Shown: positions 8,792-18,257 of the stretch, piece by piece | Position numbering within the stretch: the stretch's first letter is position 1 | Layout: each line of letters begins with the position of its first letter | Source of the DNA: Roseibium album | Lineage (GTDB): Bacteria; Pseudomonadota; Alphaproteobacteria; Rhizobiales; Stappiaceae | Direction: 5' to 3' | Assembly: GCF_001404515.1 (NCBI RefSeq) | Contig: NZ_CXWE01000006.1 | Coordinates: 62,001-126,000 of the forward strand | DNA length: 64,000 nucleotides | The notes under the pieces: model-generated | Database searches by the model: none | What the model was told of the DNA's origin: nothing | Seen by the model: the letters and a program-made list of their open reading frames with translations, nothing else | Translations under genes and position numbers: made by a program

Positions 8792-9904
8792 TCAATAGAC
8801 GACAACGGAACGGATCGACTCGCCCGCGTGCATCAGGTCGAAGCCCTTGTTGATGTCTTCGAGCGGCATCGTGTGAGTGATCATCGGATCGATCTCGACT
8901 TTCCCGTCCATGTACCAGTCGACGATCTTCGGCACGTCTGTTCGTCCCCGAGCACCTCCGAAGGCCGTTCCCCTCCAGACACGGCCGGTAACCAGCTGGA
9001 ACGGGCGGGTTGCAATTTCAGCGCCTGCCGGCGCAACACCGATGATGATGCTCTCGCCCCAACCCTTGTGCGCAGCTTCAAGTGCGGTACGCATGACCTG
9101 AACGTTTCCGGTGGCATCAAATGTGTAGTCCGCACCGCCTTTGGTCAGATTGACCAGATAAGGCACCAGATCTCCTTCAACCTCGGCCGGATTGACGAAA
9201 TCAGTCATGCCGAAGCGTGTCGCCATTTCAATTTTCGCAGGATTGAGGTCGACGCCAACGATCTGGTCGGCTCCTGCAAGACGCAAGCCCTGGATAACGT
9301 TGAGCCCAATGCCGCCGAGCCCGAATACGATGGCCCGCGAGCCTTGTTCGACCTTCGCGGTATTGATGACAGCACCGATCCCTGTCGTGACGCCGCAACC
9401 GATGTAGCAAACCTTGTCGAACGGCGCGTCCGGACGGATCTTCGCCAACGCAATTTCTGGCACGACCGTGTAGTTGGCGAATGTTGAGGTTCCCATGTAG
9501 TGCAGGATCGGATCTCCATCCAGCGTCGTGAAACGCGAAGACCCGTCGGGCATCAGGCCCTGCCCCTGGGTCGAGCGGATCGCCTGACAGAGGTTGGTTT
9601 TCGGATTGAGGCAATATTCGCAATTCCGGCATTCCGGCGTGTAAAGCGGAATAACATGATCGCCCGGTTTCAACGACGTGACGCCAGGGCCGACTTCAAC
9701 CACCACGCCGGCTCCCTCGTGCCCGAGAATTGCCGGGAAAAGACCTTCCGGATCGGCCCCCGACAAGGTGAACTCGTCGGTATGACAGATGCCGGTGGCT
9801 TTTACTTCCACCAGCACTTCGAAAGCGCGCGGTCCCTCAAGGTTTACCGTTGTGACTTCAAGCGGTTTTCCAGCGCCTACGGCTACAGCTGCACGAACTT
9901 CCAT
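8792..9904 (-). CDS. frmA: S-(hydroxymethyl)glutathione dehydrogenase / class III alcohol dehydrogenase
   Basis: This 370-residue NAD-dependent zinc dehydrogenase oxidises S-hydroxymethylglutathione, the spontaneous adduct of formaldehyde and glutathione, to S-formylglutathione. Catalytic zinc ligands are Cys40 (GICHTD), His62 (GHEGAGVV) and Cys170 ([12 protein letters not shown]). The structural zinc is held by Cys92, 95, 98 and 106. The nucleotide-binding motif [12 protein letters not shown] follows near residue 195. The ATG at 9902-9904 has GGGGAGA upstream and begins the conserved [16 protein letters not shown]. The gene is divergent from soxB across 389 bp, which fits detoxification of formaldehyde released by sarcosine oxidase. 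Confidence 0.97.
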   Translation of the reverse strand: MEVRAAVAVGAGKPLEVTTVNLEGPRAFEVLVEVKATGICHTDEFTLSGADPEGLFPAILGHEGAGVVVEVGPGVTSLKPGDHVIPLYTPECRNCEYCLNPKTNLCQAIRSTQGQGLMPDGSSRFTTLDGDPILHYMGTSTFANYTVVPEIALAKIRPDAPFDKVCYIGCGVTTGIGAVINTAKVEQGSRAIVFGLGGIGLNVIQGLRLAGADQIVGVDLNPAKIEMATRFGMTDFVNPAEVEGDLVPYLVNLTKGGADYTFDATGNVQVMRTALEAAHKGWGESIIIGVAPAGAEIATRPFQLVTGRVWRGTAFGGARGRTDVPKIVDWYMDGKVEIDPMITHTMPLEDINKGFDLMHAGESIRSVVVY

Positions 9905-10293
9905 GGAAGGTTCTCCCCTGTTTGATCTTTCCGGGAGAGTTACCGCCCCATGTTTCAAATGCAAGAACCGAAACGACCTTTGTTATAGGGAATGCGCAAA
10001 TCAGCAACAATTCGAGCGAAATTTTCCGGTCCAGCGCGTGCAATGATATTCGGTTCGCCCGTTTTTGGTCCACTTTTTCCACCGGTTCAGATCGTACGCG
10101 ACACCTATGTCGTATTCTGACAAACAAGCGACCGAAACCTGATACGCAAGTTGCGGCGCAAACATGAATATGCCCGGCAATAGACCGTCCCTGACCCCGT
10201 GGTTATGGTAGCGATCTCAAACCTCAACAAGTCAGGCAACACTCTTGCTAGATCCGCAGGAAACCGGCCTGAAACGTGCGGAGCCGCTGCTTC
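9905..10293. other. Intergenic region between frmA and soxB
   Basis: These 389 bases hold the divergent promoters of the formaldehyde-oxidation genes (minus) and the sarcosine oxidase operon (plus). I saw no convincing long palindrome or regulator gene in it. The shared region would allow co-regulation by sarcosine or formaldehyde, but that is inference. Confidence 0.5.
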
Positions 10294-11547
10294 ATGAAGC
10301 GTTATTCCTTTCTGGAACTGGCGAAAAACGCCTTTTCCGCGCACCAGAACTGGGGACGCCAGTGGCGATCACCAGAGCCAAAGGCCGAATACGATGTCGT
10401 GATCGTCGGCGCAGGCGGCCATGGCCTTGCCACCGCCTACTATCTCGCCAAGCAACACGGTATCCGCAACGTTGCGGTCATTGAGAAGGGCTGGCTCGGA
10501 GGTGGCAACACAGGTCGAAACACGACGATCGTGCGTTCGAATTATCTCTGGGAAGAAAGCGCTGCACTCTACAATCACGCGATCGGATTGTGGCAAGGAC
10601 TGTCACAAGACCTGAACTACAACGTCATGTATTCGTCGCGCGGTGTCATGATGCTCGCGCACACCGTCCACGACGTCCAGGTCGCCCAACGGCATATTCA
10701 TGCAAACCGGCTTGCGGGTGTGCAGAACGAATGGCTGACACCCGAACAAGCCAGGGAATATTGCCCGCCGCTCAACATTTCCAAGAACATTCGCTATCCC
10801 GTTATGGGAGCGGCTCTTCAGCGCGTCGGTGGAACGGCGCGGCACGACGCTGTTGCCTGGGGGTACGCACGCGGTGCCGACGATCTCGGTGTCGACATTA
10901 TCCAGAACTGCGCGGTGACGGGCATCAAGCGCGGCCAGGATGGCGCCGTTGAAGGCGTTGAAACGTCGAAGGGCTTCATCAAGGCGAAGAAGATCGGTGT
11001 CGTGGCAGCCGGGCATACCTCGACCGTCATGGATATGGCAGGGGTCCGCATGCCACTGGAGTCCTATCCGCTGCAGGCGCTCGTTTCCGAACCGGTCAAG
11101 CCGGCATTCCCATGTGTGGTGATGTCCAACACCATCCATGCCTACATATCGCAATCCGACAAGGGCGAACTGGTGATCGGTGCCGGTACGGACCAGTTCA
11201 TCTCCTATTCTCAGACGGGCGGCATCCACATCACCAATCACACGATTGACGCAATCTGCGAACTGTTTCCGCATTTCCGCAGAATGCGCATGCTGCGCAA
11301 CTGGGGTGGTATCGTGGACGTGACACCTGACAGGTCACCAATCCTGTCGAAAACTCCGGTTCCAGGACTATACGTCAACTGCGGTTGGGGCACAGGCGGG
11401 TTCAAGGCAACACCGGGCTCAGGTCACGTCTTTGCACACACGATCGCAAAAGACGAACCGCACCGTATCAATGCACCTTTCACCATCGACCGGTTCCGCA
11501 CCGGACGTCTGATCGACGAAGCGGCTGCCGCCGCCGTCGCGCACTAA
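10294..11547 (+). CDS. soxB: Sarcosine oxidase subunit beta
   Basis: This 417-residue FAD-dependent subunit belongs to heterotetrameric sarcosine oxidase, which oxidatively demethylates sarcosine to glycine and passes the methylene group to tetrahydrofolate. The dinucleotide-binding motif [19 protein letters not shown] lies near residues 34-52. The segment [18 protein letters not shown] contains His184, matching the family's covalent FMN-attachment histidine. The end ([18 protein letters not shown]) is the conserved FAD-contact block. The ATG at 10294 gives [20 protein letters not shown], the standard N-terminus and usual length. It is the first gene of soxBDAG, 16 bp before soxD. Related DadA-like oxidases are shorter and lack these neighbours. 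Confidence 0.97.
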   Translation: MKRYSFLELAKNAFSAHQNWGRQWRSPEPKAEYDVVIVGAGGHGLATAYYLAKQHGIRNVAVIEKGWLGGGNTGRNTTIVRSNYLWEESAALYNHAIGLWQGLSQDLNYNVMYSSRGVMMLAHTVHDVQVAQRHIHANRLAGVQNEWLTPEQAREYCPPLNISKNIRYPVMGAALQRVGGTARHDAVAWGYARGADDLGVDIIQNCAVTGIKRGQDGAVEGVETSKGFIKAKKIGVVAAGHTSTVMDMAGVRMPLESYPLQALVSEPVKPAFPCVVMSNTIHAYISQSDKGELVIGAGTDQFISYSQTGGIHITNHTIDAICELFPHFRRMRMLRNWGGIVDVTPDRSPILSKTPVPGLYVNCGWGTGGFKATPGSGHVFAHTIAKDEPHRINAPFTIDRFRTGRLIDEAAAAAVAH

Positions 11548-11563
11548 GGGGAGTTTTCATCAG

Positions 11564-11869
11564 ATGTTGCTGGTTTATTGCCCCTACTGCGATGTCGAAC
11601 GGGCGGAAACGGAGTTTTCCTGCCGTGGTCAAGCGCATATCTCCCGGCCCTCGGATCCTTCACAAACAAGCGACGAGGACTGGGTCAATTATCTCTATAT
11701 GCGAGCCAACACCAAAGGCGTCTATGCCGAACGCTGGCGTCACATTCACGGCTGCGGACGTTTCTTCAATGCCGTGCGTGACACCGTCAGTGACAAGTTT
11801 CTGAAATTCTACAAGGCTGGAGAACCGATGCCGGACCTTGAAGCGCTTGCCAAGGAGGCCGGCAAATGA
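11564..11869 (+). CDS. soxD: Sarcosine oxidase subunit delta
   Basis: This 101-residue zinc-binding small subunit stabilises the sarcosine oxidase tetramer. Putative zinc ligands are Cys6 and Cys9 (YCPYCDVE), His60 and Cys64 (RHIHGCGRFF), the pattern known for the family. The segment VNYLYMRANTKGVYAERWRH is the diagnostic core. GGGGAG lies shortly before the ATG at 11564. The stop overlaps the soxA start by 4 bases (ATGA), indicating coupled translation. Confidence 0.96.
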   Translation: MLLVYCPYCDVERAETEFSCRGQAHISRPSDPSQTSDEDWVNYLYMRANTKGVYAERWRHIHGCGRFFNAVRDTVSDKFLKFYKAGEPMPDLEALAKEAGK

Positions 11870-14868
11870 GCCAGCCATTCCGTACTGAAAAGGGCGGCCG
11901 GATCGAACGGGCCGAACAACTCACCTTCACTTTCGATGGCGAGGAGATGCACGGGCACAAAGGCGATACTCTCGCTTCAGCCCTGCTTGCCAACGGTGTT
12001 CATCTGGTTGGCAGGTCATTCAAGTATCACCGCCCACGCGGGATCCTGACAGCAGGTTCCGAAGAGCCCAATGCGCTGGTTGGCATTTACCGGAACGGTG
12101 ACCAGACCCCGAACTTGCGCGCGACGCAGGTGGAGCTCTACCAGGGCCTTGAAGCAACTTCACAGAACCGGTTTCCATCGCTCGGATTTGATATCGGTGC
12201 AGTCAACGACCGATTGTCGATGTTCTTTCCGGCCGGGTTCTACTACAAGACCTTCATGTGGCCGAAATCGTTCTGGGACAAGGTCTATGAACCTGTCATC
12301 CGGTCCGCAGCAGGTCTCGGAAAACCGCCCAAAAATCCGGATCACGATTTCTACGGCAACTTGTACGCTCATTGCGATGTGCTTGTTGCGGGATCAGGCC
12401 CGGCGGGCCTGACGGCTGCTCTTGCTGCCGCGGAGACAGGCGCGAAGGTGATATTGTGCGACGAACAGGCAGAATTCGGCGGCTCGTTGCTAAGTGAAGT
12501 CAACGCCAGTATCGATGGCAAATCCCCCACTGAGTGGGCCGGAGAAGCAATCGCCAAGCTCGATGCGATGGACAACGTCACTCTTCTGACAAGAACCACT
12601 GCATTCGGTTACTTCGCGCACAACTACGTCGCACTCGTTGAGCGGGTCACCGAACACCTGTCGAGCCCTGATCCGAAACTGCCGCGCGAACGGCTTTGGC
12701 AGGTCCGGGCGAAAGAGGTCGTCATTGCGTCCGGTGCCATCGAGCGTCCCATGGTCTTTCCGGAAAACGACCGTCCGGGCATCCTGCTCGCCGAAGCTGG
12801 CCGGACCTATCTCAACCGATACGGTGTCAAGGTCGGTCACAAGGTCGTTGTCACGACAGCATGTGACACGGCTTGGCAAGCCGCCTTCGATCTTGCCGAC
12901 CATGGCGTCGAGATCGCCGCAATTGTCGATATGCGCGAAACACCGCCGGAAAGCCTTCTATCGATAGCAAAGGCACGGGGTATCCGGGTCGAAGCCGGTT
13001 GTGTCGTCACGGGAACGCTGGGACGCAAGCGCGTCAAGTCGGCATTGATCGGTCGATTGATGACGTCCGGCAAGGTCGCCTCGGGAGGTCAGATCGACTG
13101 TGATGCACTGCTCATGTCCGGTGGCTGGACACCGACCGTCAGCCTCTATTCCCAATCCCGCGGCAAAGTCGTCTGGAATGCAGACATGGGAGCATACGTT
13201 CCCGGCAAGTCCTTCCAGAAGGAACGCTCTACCGGAGGCGCCAAAGGCCTTTACGGCCTGCAGGCCACACTGGAAGACGGCTATGCTGCCGGTGAAGAAG
13301 CTGCCAAAGCTGCCATCGGAAAATCCGTCAAAATCACCTACGCCGCTTCAAGCGGCGGCGAAGCAGGCGAAGGCGGTACCCTCGGAGCACTGCCACACGA
13401 CCGCAATGCGACAAAGGTCAAGGCGTTCGTCGACTATCAGAACGACGTGACAGCCAAGGATGTGAAACTTGCCGTGCGCGAAGGAATGCAGTCCATCGAG
13501 CATATCAAACGTTACACCACAACCGGCATGGCCACTGACCAGGGCCGCCTTTCCAACATGAACGCGCTTCAAATTGCCTCCGGAGCGCTAGAAAAACCCA
13601 TGACGGATGTGGGACTGACGACTTTCCGGCAACCTTATACACCGACAACTTTCGGTGTCTTTGCAGGCGTCGCACGGGGTGATTTCTTTGATCCTGTCCG
13701 CAAGACCCCGTCCCATGACTGGGTGGTGGAACATGGCGGTGTTTTCGAGGATGTCGGCCAATGGAAAAGAACCTGGTACTTCCCGAAGAGCGGTGAGGAC
13801 ATGCATGCCGCCGTCGCGCGCGAGTGCAAAACGGTTCGCGACAGCGTTGGTCTTTTCGACGCGTCAACCCTTGGCAAGATCGAGGTCGTTGGCCCGGACG
13901 CTGCCGAATTCCTGGAACGGATGTACACCAATCCCTGGAAGAAACTCGCGCCTGGCCGCTGCCGCTACGGCCTGCTCCTGAACGACGCCGGTTTCATCAC
14001 GGACGACGGTGTCATCGGCCGCCTTGCCGAAGACAGGTTCCACGTGACGACAACGACCGGCGGTGCGCCGAACGTTTTTGCGACGATGGAAGACTATCTC
14101 CAGACTGAATGGCCTGATCTCGACGTCTGGATTACATCAACAACGGAGCAATTCGCCGTTGCAGCGGTTCAGGGACCGAAGGCACGCGAGGTTATTGCCC
14201 CATTCATAGAAGGTATCGATCTTTCAAACGATGCTTTCCCGCATATGAGCGTCAAGGAAGCGACGTTCTGCGGCGTTCCCTGCCGACTGTTCCGGATTTC
14301 GTTTACCGGTGAACTCGGTTTCGAGATCAACGTTTCGCGCCAGAATGGCACGATGATGTGGGAAACGCTGGCAAAGGAAATCGAAAAACACAATGGCACA
14401 ACGTACGGCACAGAGACGATGCACGTGCTTCGTGCCGAAAAGGGTTACATCATCGTCGGACAGGACACAGACGGCACAGTAACGCCTCAGGATGCCGGGA
14501 TGACCTGGGCCATCGGCAAGAAGAAGCTGGATTTTGTCGGCAAACGCGGCCTGGACAGGCCGGATCTTGTTGCCGAGAATCGCAAGCAGTTCGTCGGATT
14601 GTTCACCAAGGATCCGCAAGTGAAACTCGAGGAAGGCGCGCAGGTTACGTCGGCAGAAAATCCGGAGACCGGAACGCCTGCCGAGGGACATGTGACCTCG
14701 TCCTATTTCAGTCCTGCGCTCGGCCGAAACATTGCGCTGGCGATTGTCAAGAATGGTCACGCGCTGGACGGCAAGACACTGTACGTACCGATGCCGGACG
14801 GAAGCATTCCGGTCGAAATCACCGGACCCGTGTTTTATGACAAGGAAGGAGCACGGATCAATGTCTGA
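11866..14868 (+). CDS. soxA: Sarcosine oxidase subunit alpha
   Basis: This 1000-residue subunit carries the NAD site and the tetrahydrofolate-binding GcvT-like part of heterotetrameric sarcosine oxidase. The order is an N-terminal ferredoxin-like fold (residues about 15-100, FTFDGEEMHGHKGDTLASAL, without iron-sulfur cysteines), an NAD/FAD-type Rossmann domain starting near residue 171 (DVLVAGSGPAGLTAALAAAE), a linker with GDFFDPVRKTP near residue 605, then the aminomethyltransferase-like half from about residue 630 to the end (VGLFDASTLGKIEVVGPDAA, GELGFEINV). The length is the family norm. It overlaps soxD by 4 bp and soxG by 8 bp. Methylene-THF formed here can feed FolD, whose gene lies at 51482. 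Confidence 0.97.
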   Translation: MSQPFRTEKGGRIERAEQLTFTFDGEEMHGHKGDTLASALLANGVHLVGRSFKYHRPRGILTAGSEEPNALVGIYRNGDQTPNLRATQVELYQGLEATSQNRFPSLGFDIGAVNDRLSMFFPAGFYYKTFMWPKSFWDKVYEPVIRSAAGLGKPPKNPDHDFYGNLYAHCDVLVAGSGPAGLTAALAAAETGAKVILCDEQAEFGGSLLSEVNASIDGKSPTEWAGEAIAKLDAMDNVTLLTRTTAFGYFAHNYVALVERVTEHLSSPDPKLPRERLWQVRAKEVVIASGAIERPMVFPENDRPGILLAEAGRTYLNRYGVKVGHKVVVTTACDTAWQAAFDLADHGVEIAAIVDMRETPPESLLSIAKARGIRVEAGCVVTGTLGRKRVKSALIGRLMTSGKVASGGQIDCDALLMSGGWTPTVSLYSQSRGKVVWNADMGAYVPGKSFQKERSTGGAKGLYGLQATLEDGYAAGEEAAKAAIGKSVKITYAASSGGEAGEGGTLGALPHDRNATKVKAFVDYQNDVTAKDVKLAVREGMQSIEHIKRYTTTGMATDQGRLSNMNALQIASGALEKPMTDVGLTTFRQPYTPTTFGVFAGVARGDFFDPVRKTPSHDWVVEHGGVFEDVGQWKRTWYFPKSGEDMHAAVARECKTVRDSVGLFDASTLGKIEVVGPDAAEFLERMYTNPWKKLAPGRCRYGLLLNDAGFITDDGVIGRLAEDRFHVTTTTGGAPNVFATMEDYLQTEWPDLDVWITSTTEQFAVAAVQGPKAREVIAPFIEGIDLSNDAFPHMSVKEATFCGVPCRLFRISFTGELGFEINVSRQNGTMMWETLAKEIEKHNGTTYGTETMHVLRAEKGYIIVGQDTDGTVTPQDAGMTWAIGKKKLDFVGKRGLDRPDLVAENRKQFVGLFTKDPQVKLEEGAQVTSAENPETGTPAEGHVTSSYFSPALGRNIALAIVKNGHALDGKTLYVPMPDGSIPVEITGPVFYDKEGARINV

Positions 14869-15436
14869 CACTCTGGCAAACGATCTGATTACGCCTGACG
14901 TGGACGCTGCACCGCTCCTGAGCCAACCCGGCGTCTCTATGCTGAAGGCTGCGCCAATCACCCGCTTGTCCCTGCGTGCAAGAGAGGCCACGCTGAAAGA
15001 TGCCGGATCAGCTTTCGGTGTCGAACTTCCGGTCAAGCCGATGACCTGTAACACGGGGCAGAAGCGTGCTGTGCTCTGGATGGGGCCGGATGAATGGACG
15101 CTACTGGCACCGGCGGACGACCTGAAAGCAACCTTCGATGCTATCGAAGGCAAACATGAGTCCCACTCTCATGCACTGGTCGATATCTCTGAAAGATCAG
15201 AGGCGGTCATCGTAAGCGGAGAAAAGGCGGTCTGGTTGCTCAATACCGGCATCTTCATCGATTTTTCGCTCGAGACCTTTCCGGTCGGCACCGTCACCCG
15301 GACGATTTTTCACAAGTCTCCCGTTATGGTCTGGCGCACGGGCACCGATACCTTCGTCGTCGAGGCCTGGGTGTCCTTCATGGATTATGTTTCAGGTCTC
15401 CTGGTACAATCGGCACGCGAACTGGAAGCTGCCTGA
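14861..15436 (+). CDS. soxG: Sarcosine oxidase subunit gamma
   Basis: This 191-residue small subunit resembles the N-terminal part of the GcvT fold and completes the sarcosine oxidase complex. Recognisable parts are ISMLKAAPITRLSLR-type motifs near residue 27 (here VSMLKAAPITRLSLR), LWMGPDEWTLLAP, HALVDISERSEAVIVSGEKA and the end VVEAWVSFMDYVSGLL. The ATG at 14861 overlaps the end of soxA by 8 bases and follows AAGGAAGGAG, so coupled translation is likely; the frame is open further upstream only inside soxA. A rho-independent terminator follows 27 bp after the stop. Confidence 0.94.
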   Translation: MSDTLANDLITPDVDAAPLLSQPGVSMLKAAPITRLSLRAREATLKDAGSAFGVELPVKPMTCNTGQKRAVLWMGPDEWTLLAPADDLKATFDAIEGKHESHSHALVDISERSEAVIVSGEKAVWLLNTGIFIDFSLETFPVGTVTRTIFHKSPVMVWRTGTDTFVVEAWVSFMDYVSGLLVQSARELEAA

Positions 15437-15463
15437 GGACGCAGTCTTCGTCCAAAGAAACAC

Positions 15464-15495
15464 AAACCCTTGTGGGATCCTCCGCAAGGGTTTTT
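15464..15495 (+). terminator. Rho-independent terminator of soxBDAG
   Basis: A 9-bp stem, AAACCCTTG at 15464-15472 with CAAGGGTTT at 15485-15493, is followed by a run of five T on the plus strand. It ends the sarcosine oxidase operon. Confidence 0.8.
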
Positions 15496-15611
15496 CATTG
15501 GGCTGGTGAGCGCAGAGAAAACCCAGACCAGGGTGACTTCACGAATTCTCCCGGCAACCTATCAATCCGTTTACTTGCAAACCGTCCGCAAATCCCGCAA
15601 GTGTGGTCTGC

Positions 15612-16343
15612 ATGCTCAAAATTGGTTCCTATAACATTCAAAAGGCCATCGGCCTGGATGCTCGCCGAAGACCGGACAGAACACTCAAGGTGATTCAGGA
15701 GTTGAATTGCGACGTTCTTGCGCTTCAGGAAGCAGACAAGCGGTTTGGACCGCGCGAGAGCACTCTGGACAGGGACACCATTCTCTCGGAGACGGACTAT
15801 CGACCCGTTCCATTCGCGAAGCGCGAGAAGAGCCTTGGCTGGCACGGCAATGCGATCCTTGTTCGCAACTCGATCGGGATCCTCGACTTTCGCAGACTGG
15901 ATCTGCCGACGCTGGAACCGCGGGGCGCGGTAGCAGCGGACCTGGAAATCGAAGGAGTCAAAATCCGCGTCGCCGCGATGCACCTCAGCCTTGTCAGTCA
16001 TTTCCGGAAAAAACAGATCACCTCGCTCATGCACCAATTGCATGAGCATCTGGAATATCTGCCCACGGTGCTCATCGGCGACCTGAATGAATGGCGGGAC
16101 ACGGCAAGAAGCCTGAAGCTGTTCGAAGAAAGATATGAGGTCACGACACCCGGCAAGAGTTTTCCAAGTCCCCTGCCCGTCGGCAGCCTGGACAGGATCA
16201 TTACAAGTCCTGAATTCACCGTAAGCCAGGCAGGCGTCCACACGTCCAAGACCGCGCGTATCGCGTCTGATCATCTGCCGGTGTGGGCCCATCTCTCTCT
16301 CGGGACGGCAGGTCATCTGGCTCCAGCACCGGATGCGCACTAG
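15612..16343 (+). CDS. Endonuclease/exonuclease/phosphatase (EEP) family protein
   Basis: This 243-residue protein has the EEP fold used by metal-dependent phosphodiesterases and nucleases. The motif order is complete: SYNIQKAIG (Asn at the start), LALQEAD (metal Glu), WHGNAILVRN, LIGDLNEW (DxN) and ASDHLPVWAHL (final Asp-His pair). There is no signal peptide, so it is probably cytoplasmic; the phosphodiester substrate is unknown. The ATG at 15612 starts MLKIGSYNIQ; an in-frame GTG lies 9 bases upstream. The TAG stop (16341-16343) lies inside the terminal repeat of a small mobile-like element, so the last residues may have been changed by that insertion. Confidence 0.88.
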   Translation: MLKIGSYNIQKAIGLDARRRPDRTLKVIQELNCDVLALQEADKRFGPRESTLDRDTILSETDYRPVPFAKREKSLGWHGNAILVRNSIGILDFRRLDLPTLEPRGAVAADLEIEGVKIRVAAMHLSLVSHFRKKQITSLMHQLHEHLEYLPTVLIGDLNEWRDTARSLKLFEERYEVTTPGKSFPSPLPVGSLDRIITSPEFTVSQAGVHTSKTARIASDHLPVWAHLSLGTAGHLAPAPDAH

Positions 16344-16608
16344 AGCGCATCCATTGAATGTTGGTTCGTTTGATGCCGGAAAGCAGGTCACTCGGCAAGG
16401 CGCGTCACGAAGGGCGATGTGGTGCATCGGTCAAGTGGCGCAACGCTGCCGATGCGCTGCTTTCCGGCACCCGAAGGGCCGGGCTCTTTCTCCCGCTGAC
16501 TGCGTTGGCTTGCGCTTGTGGTGGGGTACACCGCTGCACACAAGCCGCCTGGTCAGCCGAAGAAAGCGCGCCGGTCAAATGATCCAACATTCGATGGATG
16601 CGCTCTAG
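16340..16608. mobile_element. MITE-like element with 25-bp terminal inverted repeats
   Basis: The arm at 16340-16364 and the reverse complement of 16584-16608 match at 24 of 25 positions. Both begin CTAGAGCGCATCCAT and end GAATGTTGG, differing at one base between. Weaker similarity continues inward (TTTGA and CCGG on both sides). The 269-bp unit has no plausible gene. A TA flanks both tips, outside a GAGCGCATCC end, which is what a non-autonomous derivative of an IS630/Tc1-mariner-type transposon inserted at TA would show; that assignment is inferred. The flanking TA plus the first G of the element form the TAG stop codons of both convergent neighbours. Confidence 0.65.
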
Positions 16609-18113
16609 GTCCAGAAATACCCCAGTATGTTGTACAAGACTGCCGCCAAAAGCGCTGCTGCCGGTACCGTCACAATCCAGGCTGCAACGATGGAAAACAG
16701 AGCCGTTCGTCGCACCAGCAGACGTCGCCTGCGTTCCTCGCGATTGCGAACAAACTTGCGTTGCCTGAGCTTTCCGCCTTCAGGAATGTACCTGTTACGA
16801 TGCCACTCGCGATAGAACCCGACACCAAATACAGCGCCGACGGCAATATGAGTGGTTGAGACCGGCAGACCAAGACCTGAGGCCGTCAGAACAGTCGCTG
16901 CAGTTGCCAAAGTGATGCAGAACGCGCGTATGGGACTGAGTTTGGTGATCTTTTTTCCGACCACCGTTACGAGACGACGGCCGAACAACAGCAGGCCTGC
17001 CGAAATTCCGAATGCCCCGACAGCTGTCACCCAGATTGGTACTCGCGTTTCTTCGACACTTCCAAACCAGGTGCTCAGATCCTGTAGTTCCAGCGATTGA
17101 CTTTGCACGATCGCGGCCAACGGTCCGATCGCATTTGCCACGTCATTTGCACCATGAGCAAAGGAAAGGAGGGCTGCGGTGACCATAAGCGGAATTGTAA
17201 ACAGATCACGTAACGCGCGTGCGCTGTTTTCCAGGTCGTACAGTTGAGAGGCAACAATACGGCGATACCCCCACCAGATTACGAACCCAATTGCCAACGA
17301 CAACGGCAATGCCAGCCAATCCGGCACCATGGATGCACGATCTGTCGCCTTGAAAAACACATATGCGGAAAAGACACCTCCAAGAGCGCCAAGAAGCGCA
17401 GGTAGCCAGAAACGAGCCGCTTCCAGCTTATCGTCCACATAGAGAAGCCGCGCATTGATGAAAGCCATCAGCGCGGCGGCAACCAATCCCCCCAATACCG
17501 GTGAAATGACCCAGGTTGCGGCGATGGCAGAAAACGTCGTCCAATTGATTGCCGCAACACTGCTGGCTGCAATGCCGGCGCCAACAATGCCACCGATAAT
17601 CGAGTGGGTCGTGGAAACCGGTGTCCCCACATAGGTTGCAAAATTGATCCAAAGCGCGGCTGCAACCATCGCTGTCAACATCGCCTGCACAAACGAGAAA
17701 CTGTCGGGAACGTCGTCCGGGCTGAATATATCCCTGGAAACCGTCGACACCACTTCGCCTCCAGCCAGCAAAGCTCCGGCACTTTCGCAAATCGCTGCGA
17801 TAACCAGCGCTCCGGTCAGACTGAGAACGCGCGCACCGACAGCCGGTCCCACATTGTTGGCGACGTCATTTGCACCGATGTTCAAGGCCATGTAGCCCGC
17901 AATTGCGCTTGCAGATGCGAGGATCAAAGCATCTGAAAGTTCAACAGATGTCACCGTGAATGCGGCAACCGCCACGCAGAGCGTCAGGAATACCAAAGCC
18001 AGGCCAAGACCGCTTAGGCGACGTCCCATTGCTTCAGCGGCATCACCGAAAAAACCGAGTCGTTCCAGATCCTTATCTATACTCTTGGTGTCTATATGCT
18101 TGTTTGACAGCAA
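16605..18113 (-). CDS. Inorganic phosphate transporter, PiT family
   Basis: This 502-residue inner-membrane symporter imports phosphate (as metal-phosphate) with protons. The two family signatures are present: GANDVANNVGPAVGARVL in the N-terminal half and GANDVANAIGPLAAIVQS in the C-terminal half. The paired GTPVSTTHSIIGGIVGAGIA and GLPVSTTHIAVGAVFGVGFY repeats are also visible. Length matches long PitA-type members. The only start before the conserved N-terminal region is a TTG at 18111-18113, preceded by GAGGTCTCTTAG. No PhoU-like pit accessory gene is adjacent. The TAG stop lies in the terminal repeat of the element at 16340-16608. Confidence 0.93.
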   Translation of the reverse strand: MLSNKHIDTKSIDKDLERLGFFGDAAEAMGRRLSGLGLALVFLTLCVAVAAFTVTSVELSDALILASASAIAGYMALNIGANDVANNVGPAVGARVLSLTGALVIAAICESAGALLAGGEVVSTVSRDIFSPDDVPDSFSFVQAMLTAMVAAALWINFATYVGTPVSTTHSIIGGIVGAGIAASSVAAINWTTFSAIAATWVISPVLGGLVAAALMAFINARLLYVDDKLEAARFWLPALLGALGGVFSAYVFFKATDRASMVPDWLALPLSLAIGFVIWWGYRRIVASQLYDLENSARALRDLFTIPLMVTAALLSFAHGANDVANAIGPLAAIVQSQSLELQDLSTWFGSVEETRVPIWVTAVGAFGISAGLLLFGRRLVTVVGKKITKLSPIRAFCITLATAATVLTASGLGLPVSTTHIAVGAVFGVGFYREWHRNRYIPEGGKLRQRKFVRNREERRRRLLVRRTALFSIVAAWIVTVPAAALLAAVLYNILGYFWT

Positions 18114-18257
18114 CTAAGAGACCTCATTCAACAGGGAAGATTCCAGGACAGGGAAAACGGGTGTTGAAAAGCCGTTTTCTGCACTTGGTGCACAGACTTC
18201 GCCGTATAAAAAACAACGACACGCACGCTACGCTTTGAAAGAATTATTCCGGGAAAG

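Noticed and set aside
10294..15436. Sulfur-oxidation (Sox) reading of the soxBDAG names
   Set aside because: The four proteins are the beta, delta, alpha and gamma subunits of sarcosine oxidase; no thiosulfate-oxidation proteins are present.
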